A DNA stretch of 64,000 bases, taken from positions 3,596,001 to 3,660,000 of the forward strand of contig NC_049565.1 in NCBI RefSeq assembly GCF_013368755.1, written 5' to 3'. Numbering within the stretch: position 1 is the stretch's first letter; the number at the start of each line of letters is the position of its first letter. A program made the translations under genes and the position numbers. The notes beneath the pieces were generated by a model, which was not told where the DNA came from, searched no databases, and was given only the letters and a program-made list of their open reading frames with translations. This DNA comes from Talaromyces rugulosus (taxonomy: Eukaryota; Ascomycota; Eurotiomycetes; Eurotiales; Trichocomaceae). Shown here one piece after another: positions 62,603-64,000 of this stretch.

Positions 62603-62859
62603 TGTTAGGGTCTTAGCCCCTGGGATACTCAGGCTTCGCTCTCGTAGAATAACCGCACCTGGTCCGCACCTGGTTCGCCATAGAAGAACCCCCTGACGCT
62701 ACACCAGATTCGCTAGGGCGCCCCCGGGACCCACACTCGCCTGTATCGACATTCGACAATGCGAACCCCTGCGAACCTTTTCCTTCTCTTTCTCACGTTC
62801 GAATCTACTCAATTCCTGGACCTACATAAGGCCAGTAAGACGGGACCTAGCCCGTAACA
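62603..62859 (+). repeat. 3' LTR (257 bp)
   Basis: Identical to 57361-57617 by direct reading. The right end TAACA is followed by GCTGC of the host exon. Confidence 0.92.
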
Positions 62860-63125
62860 GCTGCTTTGGAATCAAGAATACTTCGCCTTCCGGGGCTGCG
62901 ATAAGGAGCTATCTTTCTGTGATCTTGCATTCCAGGTAATTGCTCCTCCAAAGGCTCATGGGCATCAATGTTTGTCCAACAGTCTTCACACCAGAATCTT
63001 GTGCATTGTGAGCACCAGAAGACTTGAGGACCTTCCAGGCATTTTCGGTGGAGGCAACTTTTTCTTTGGCAACGTGGCGTATGGGTCAACGAGTGCTGAC
63101 CTGACTGATATCCAGATGGATCCAT
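62860..63125 (-). pseudogene. First exon of a host gene for a Cys/His-rich protein, cut by the LTR
   Basis: Minus-strand frame from ATG 63125, open for about 88 host codons and then running into the LTR, where three more codons precede a stop. The protein has a dense Cys/His cluster: Cys 19, 24, 29, 38, 41, 46, 49 and His 26, 56, 69, with FWCSQCTRFWCEDCW in the middle and HEP after it, the look of a B-box-like zinc-binding domain. Base composition and codon use are normal, unlike the mobile DNA to the left. I do not recognise the family with certainty and cannot tell how the gene continued. Either the gene is broken or only this piece was brought here by recombination. A short ORF by chance is possible, but the spacing of Cys residues argues against it. 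Confidence 0.5.
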
Positions 63126-63218
63126 ACGTTCGTTAGGGTGTTATTTAGGTTATGGTGTACATAACTAGTTAATAGTTAATAAGGTGGGTCGTGTAGATGA
63201 GGTGGTGGGGTAAAGCGA

Positions 63219-63595
63219 ATCTGTCGGTTGCAAAATATGTGGCACTCTTAGTGCAGTTTTTTAGACAAAAATTATCGACATCCACTTTTTTTATTAGATA
63301 TTTTTTTTAACTTTAAATCTTTAAATCTTTATATCTTTCTTATTTTTTATTATCTTATTTTAAAATAAAAGCATTAAAATAAGATATATTAAATTTTATT
63401 TATTTTAAAATTTAATACGTAAATTCAAAGATTTAAAAAAAAGTTAATATTTTTTAAATTTAATATAAAATAATATAAGTTAAATAGAATAATTATAGTT
63501 AAATATGAAAAAATGTATATTTTAAAAAAAGTGGATGTTAATAATTTTTGCGAAAAACTATGCCAAGAGTGTCACATATTTTGTAACCGACAGAT
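63219..63595. mobile_element. MITE-like palindromic element (377 bp)
   Basis: ATCTGTCGGTTGCAAAATAT at 63219 and, on the other strand from 63595, ATCTGTCGGTTACAAAATAT; the inverted similarity reaches about 75 bases on each side (ending at CATCCACTTTTTTTA). The centre is A+T-rich with no frame. GCGA (63215-63218) and GCAA (63596-63599) flank it and could be a mutated 4-bp target duplication. Such short elements with long inverted arms move with the transposase of a larger relative, not seen here. Confidence 0.75.
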
Positions 63596-64000
63596 GCAAA
63601 CAACATAAACATCACCACCAGGTCTTACAACATTATAGTACGAGCAATTATATAGTGCAGAATATCAGAATCAAGTATAGAAAAATAAGGTATGATGTTT
63701 TGTACTAAGAGTATTTGTCATAGGTAAATAGGACTCATATACCGCGCCGTCCTAAGGCACACCTTGGTCTTGGGTCAGGCTCAAGTGAGGCCGTGCAGTG
63801 TATGTAGCACAAGGCTGTGAGATGCAAGATGGCCACCCTGAAGGTAGAATCTTATTTCTCTCAGAGACTCACAACAATTTTTTCTCTTCTTTATCTCTTA
63901 CTTAAGTTTCACTCAGTTACAACAAACAATACGTAACGACCTGTTTGCTACACAAAGCCAGTATACTTTGCACAGCGGCACTGGGATTAAAGCCAATCTG
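63596..64000. other. Right-edge DNA, no gene; possible copia-type LTR
   Basis: Normal base composition. Bases 63716-63924 start TGTCATAGG and end GTTACAACA, with GCAAGATGGCCACCCTGAAG and a TATTTCTCTCAGAG stretch inside, a general look of a Ty1/copia LTR followed by the start of an internal region. No second LTR and no flanking duplication can be seen because the window ends. No coding frame is supported. Confidence 0.25.

Larger units (their letters stand above)
57361..62859 (+). mobile_element. Intact Ty3/gypsy chromodomain retrotransposon (5499 bp)
   Basis: Two 257-bp LTRs that read identical base for base, a primer-binding position directly after the 5' LTR, open gag and pol, and a polypurine tract directly before the 3' LTR. 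Not RIP-damaged. Identical LTRs mean a recent insertion. The bases next to the LTRs do not form a target duplication (CTCTC on the left, GCTGC on the right), and the flanks are different kinds of DNA. It appears able to encode all proteins it needs. Confidence 0.92.

Noticed and set aside
62484..62696. A 70-codon frame crossing from the end of pol into the 3' LTR.
   Set aside because: It overlaps the chromodomain in another frame and shares its tail with the LTR; no sign of a real gene.
63716..63924. A confident Ty1/copia LTR at the right edge.
   Set aside because: Only the TGT...ACA ends and general look support it; no flanking duplication and no partner LTR are visible, so it is listed only as a possibility.
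1..64000. Biosynthetic cluster, CRISPR, prophage or other bacterial-type systems.
   Set aside because: All readable frames belong to eukaryotic retrotransposons or transposases; no repeat-spacer pattern and no prokaryotic gene organisation were found.

Overview
The window is a transposon graveyard from a filamentous ascomycete (Pezizomycotina; a Dothideomycete-like genome is my guess, not shown by the sequence). Most of it is extremely A+T-rich and carries the mark of repeat-induced point mutation (RIP): where a mutated and an unmutated copy of the same element can be compared (LINE copies at 44717-50985 and 51050-54379), nearly all differences are C-to-T and G-to-A on both strands, and reading frames are full of stops. 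No tRNA, rRNA, CRISPR array or complete host gene was seen.

Left to right: a RIP-damaged LINE (family A, minus strand, 1-~5960) holding a well preserved solo LTR; a 5'-truncated LINE-B copy (6260-8132); A+T-rich debris containing a TIR DNA element (10228-12077); a second LINE-B copy (13503-17486) split by a pogo/Fot1-like element (14241-16116); the 3' part of a Ty3/gypsy element B with its 3' LTR (17490-19952); a minus-strand LINE-B copy (19953-29883) split by a complete RIP-damaged gypsy element C (20634-28021, 467-bp LTRs, 5-bp target duplication); a gypsy integrase remnant; a minus-strand gypsy B copy (31884-35742); a plus-strand chromovirus D (35743-44716) split by a second, inverted pogo/Fot1-like element (41836-43710); and a full-length RIP-damaged LINE-B (44717-50985).

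From 51050 the composition changes. A 5'-truncated LINE-B copy (51050-54379) has an undamaged RT-RNase H reading frame, a short LINE-B 3' end (57051-57360, minus) is also clean, and next to it lies a structurally complete, undamaged chromodomain Ty3/gypsy retrotransposon (57361-62859) with identical 257-bp LTRs and open gag and pol. These inserted after the last effective RIP cycle, or were never RIP substrates. The intact gypsy element lacks a target duplication: its left flank is LINE-B, its right flank is the first exon of a host gene for a Cys/His-rich (zinc-binding-like) protein, cut after about 88 codons. Upstream of that exon are a 377-bp palindromic MITE-like element and ordinary-composition DNA.

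The most interesting signals lie in the clean elements: a 13-nt self-complementarity between the LTR and the primer-binding site (predicted self-primed reverse transcription), a perfect 9-bp hairpin starting on the gag stop codon, and a GNRA-capped hairpin in the LINE-B 3' UTR kept in several copies. All coordinates of decayed elements are read by eye and many internal boundaries are approximate.
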